Positions 20,244-21,307 of a DNA stretch of 21,307 nt are shown here, piece after piece (the stretch's first letter is position 1; the number at the start of each line of letters is the position of its first letter). Source of the DNA: Hypsibius dujardini (lineage: Eukaryota; Tardigrada; Eutardigrada; Parachela; Hypsibiidae); assembly GCA_001579985.1 (NCBI GenBank), contig LRSR01012522.1, forward strand, positions 1 through 21,307, written 5' to 3'. The position numbers and the translations under genes are program-made. The notes under the pieces are model-generated. The model was not told where the DNA came from, made no database searches, and saw nothing but the letters and a program-made list of their open reading frames with translations.

Positions 20244-21307
20244 GAATAGAAAGGCCCGATGGGCCTAAAAGTTTTACGCATTAACGAGACAATATGATTG
20301 GTGTGCCCAATGGGCAGTGGTTGTCCTACGCAATTAACTGCAAGCGTCAACAATCAAACCGATATCTCGTACCGTTCCTTCCGTGACTGTTGGAATCATC
20401 ACACCGATCGTACGTGTGATACGGGAGGAAAAATTAAAAATCAAATAATGGTATACTTGTCAAATGTCAAGGTTCATCCCACTCTGTCTTCCACGTCTGG
20501 ACGCTGTTGTAGTAGGGACTTCATGGTTGGCCACCCAACGCTGCACAATGTCATGTTTGGCCAAACATGGACCCGAGATAACATCTATCCAATAATCCCA
20601 ATCCCCAGTCATTCACACGTCCTCAATCCTCAATCCTCATCATATAAGGGTCGAATGAGTAAAGGCCGAATGAGTACGAGTGTACACACAGAGCTGGAAT
20701 GCATCCACTGGGGACGCAGTGAGTGGCAGGCCTAACCTTGATCTTGGGCCATGAGCCCTGTAAATGCGGAGACTGGAAACGACTAACCACACGCATCATA
20801 ATGTACAACTCATGACCACGCCCTGCAGAAGCGCTGACATCGGAGACTCCATCATCTCTGGTCATATTATTATCCGAGAAGAGGATCATATACCAAGTTA
20901 CCGAAACGGCAAGTCGTCTAAAGATTGCAAGGGCAGAGGGTCAGCCTTTCAACATCTTGCTTTTCCTGCTCGACAATCAATCGAATCCCTGCCAACATAA
21001 TTTTCCTTCAAGGTTATGCAAATGCATATTGGACCAGATTTGTGATATCAAAATTAGCATAATTGCGGAATATGTCTGAGTAGTCGCGTGTAACCTCCTC
21101 CTGGGTGGAGGACCTGTCCCTGGTCTTGACTCACACAGACTCTCCAGCTAATTCGATGGCCAGCCGTCTTGTCTTTGCTAGTTTCCTTACGCAACTCTGC
21201 GCTTCTCCCCCCCCCCCCCGCCATATGCCAGGAGTGGGTATAATAAATCTAGGTCGCGCTTTCCAAAATTTGATCGTATATACTGCAGCACCAGATGGTT
21301 TGTAGTT
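20244..21307. other. Gene-free right end
   Basis: About 1.06 kb with no supported gene. It includes a perfect 18-bp palindrome at 20552-20569, short repeats around 20625-20680 (CCTCAAT, GAATGAGTA) and a poly-C tract (21207-21219). Confidence 0.35.

Noticed and set aside
19845-20353. Several 60-134-residue ORFs on both strands
   Set aside because: All are products of the 19-bp minisatellite.

Overview
This is animal nuclear DNA. The two best-supported genes are split by many GT-AG introns, mostly 43-160 bp with a few of 300-700 bp, and they encode animal membrane-signalling proteins. The long gene-free stretches are full of simple repeats, minisatellites and small inverted-repeat elements. 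There are no bacterial features. Gene content (a Slo-family potassium channel, a GPI-anchored Ly6-type protein and a TRH-receptor-like GPCR) fits a protostome invertebrate. The short introns and 20-32 bp micro-exons would suit a small-genome lineage such as a tardigrade, but the phylum cannot be fixed from this sequence.

Positions 1-4007 (+) hold the 3' half of a Slo (BK-type) potassium channel gene. Twelve exons cover most of RCK1, the linker and RCK2 down to the stop codon; the membrane part lies off the left edge. The protein keeps the Slo1 fold and the CxxCH heme-type motif, but it lacks the acidic calcium bowl. Its third intron carries a 232-bp foldback element. Positions 4170-5102 (-) hold a three-exon gene for a secreted, GPI-anchored three-finger (Ly6/uPAR) protein of about 216 residues. 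It converges on the channel gene with 162 bp between the two stop codons.

From about 5.1 to 15.95 kb I find no convincing protein gene. This interval holds an array of TGACGT-containing repeats (5673-5803), a 20-bp tandem repeat (6548-6622), GACA/TGTC microsatellites, a 335-bp foldback element (7842-8176), a 21-bp minisatellite open in several frames (12021-12259), a 268-bp Tc1/mariner-type MITE with a TA duplication (12538-12805) and other short tandem repeats. Several consensus 5' splice sites on the minus strand between 11.0 and 15.4 kb could mark an unseen transcript, but this is weak.

Positions 15955-18964 (+) hold a complete eight-exon rhodopsin-family GPCR of 469 residues, most like thyrotropin-releasing hormone receptors. 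It includes a 32-bp micro-exon carrying the ERY motif and a 20-bp micro-exon leading into NPxxY. The rest (18965-21307) holds its probable poly(A) signal, an inverted-repeat element with a small minus-strand ORF (about 19150-19664), a 19-bp minisatellite (20041-20243) and otherwise unassigned sequence.

All gene models were built by hand from reading frame, splice consensus and remembered family motifs; no search was run.
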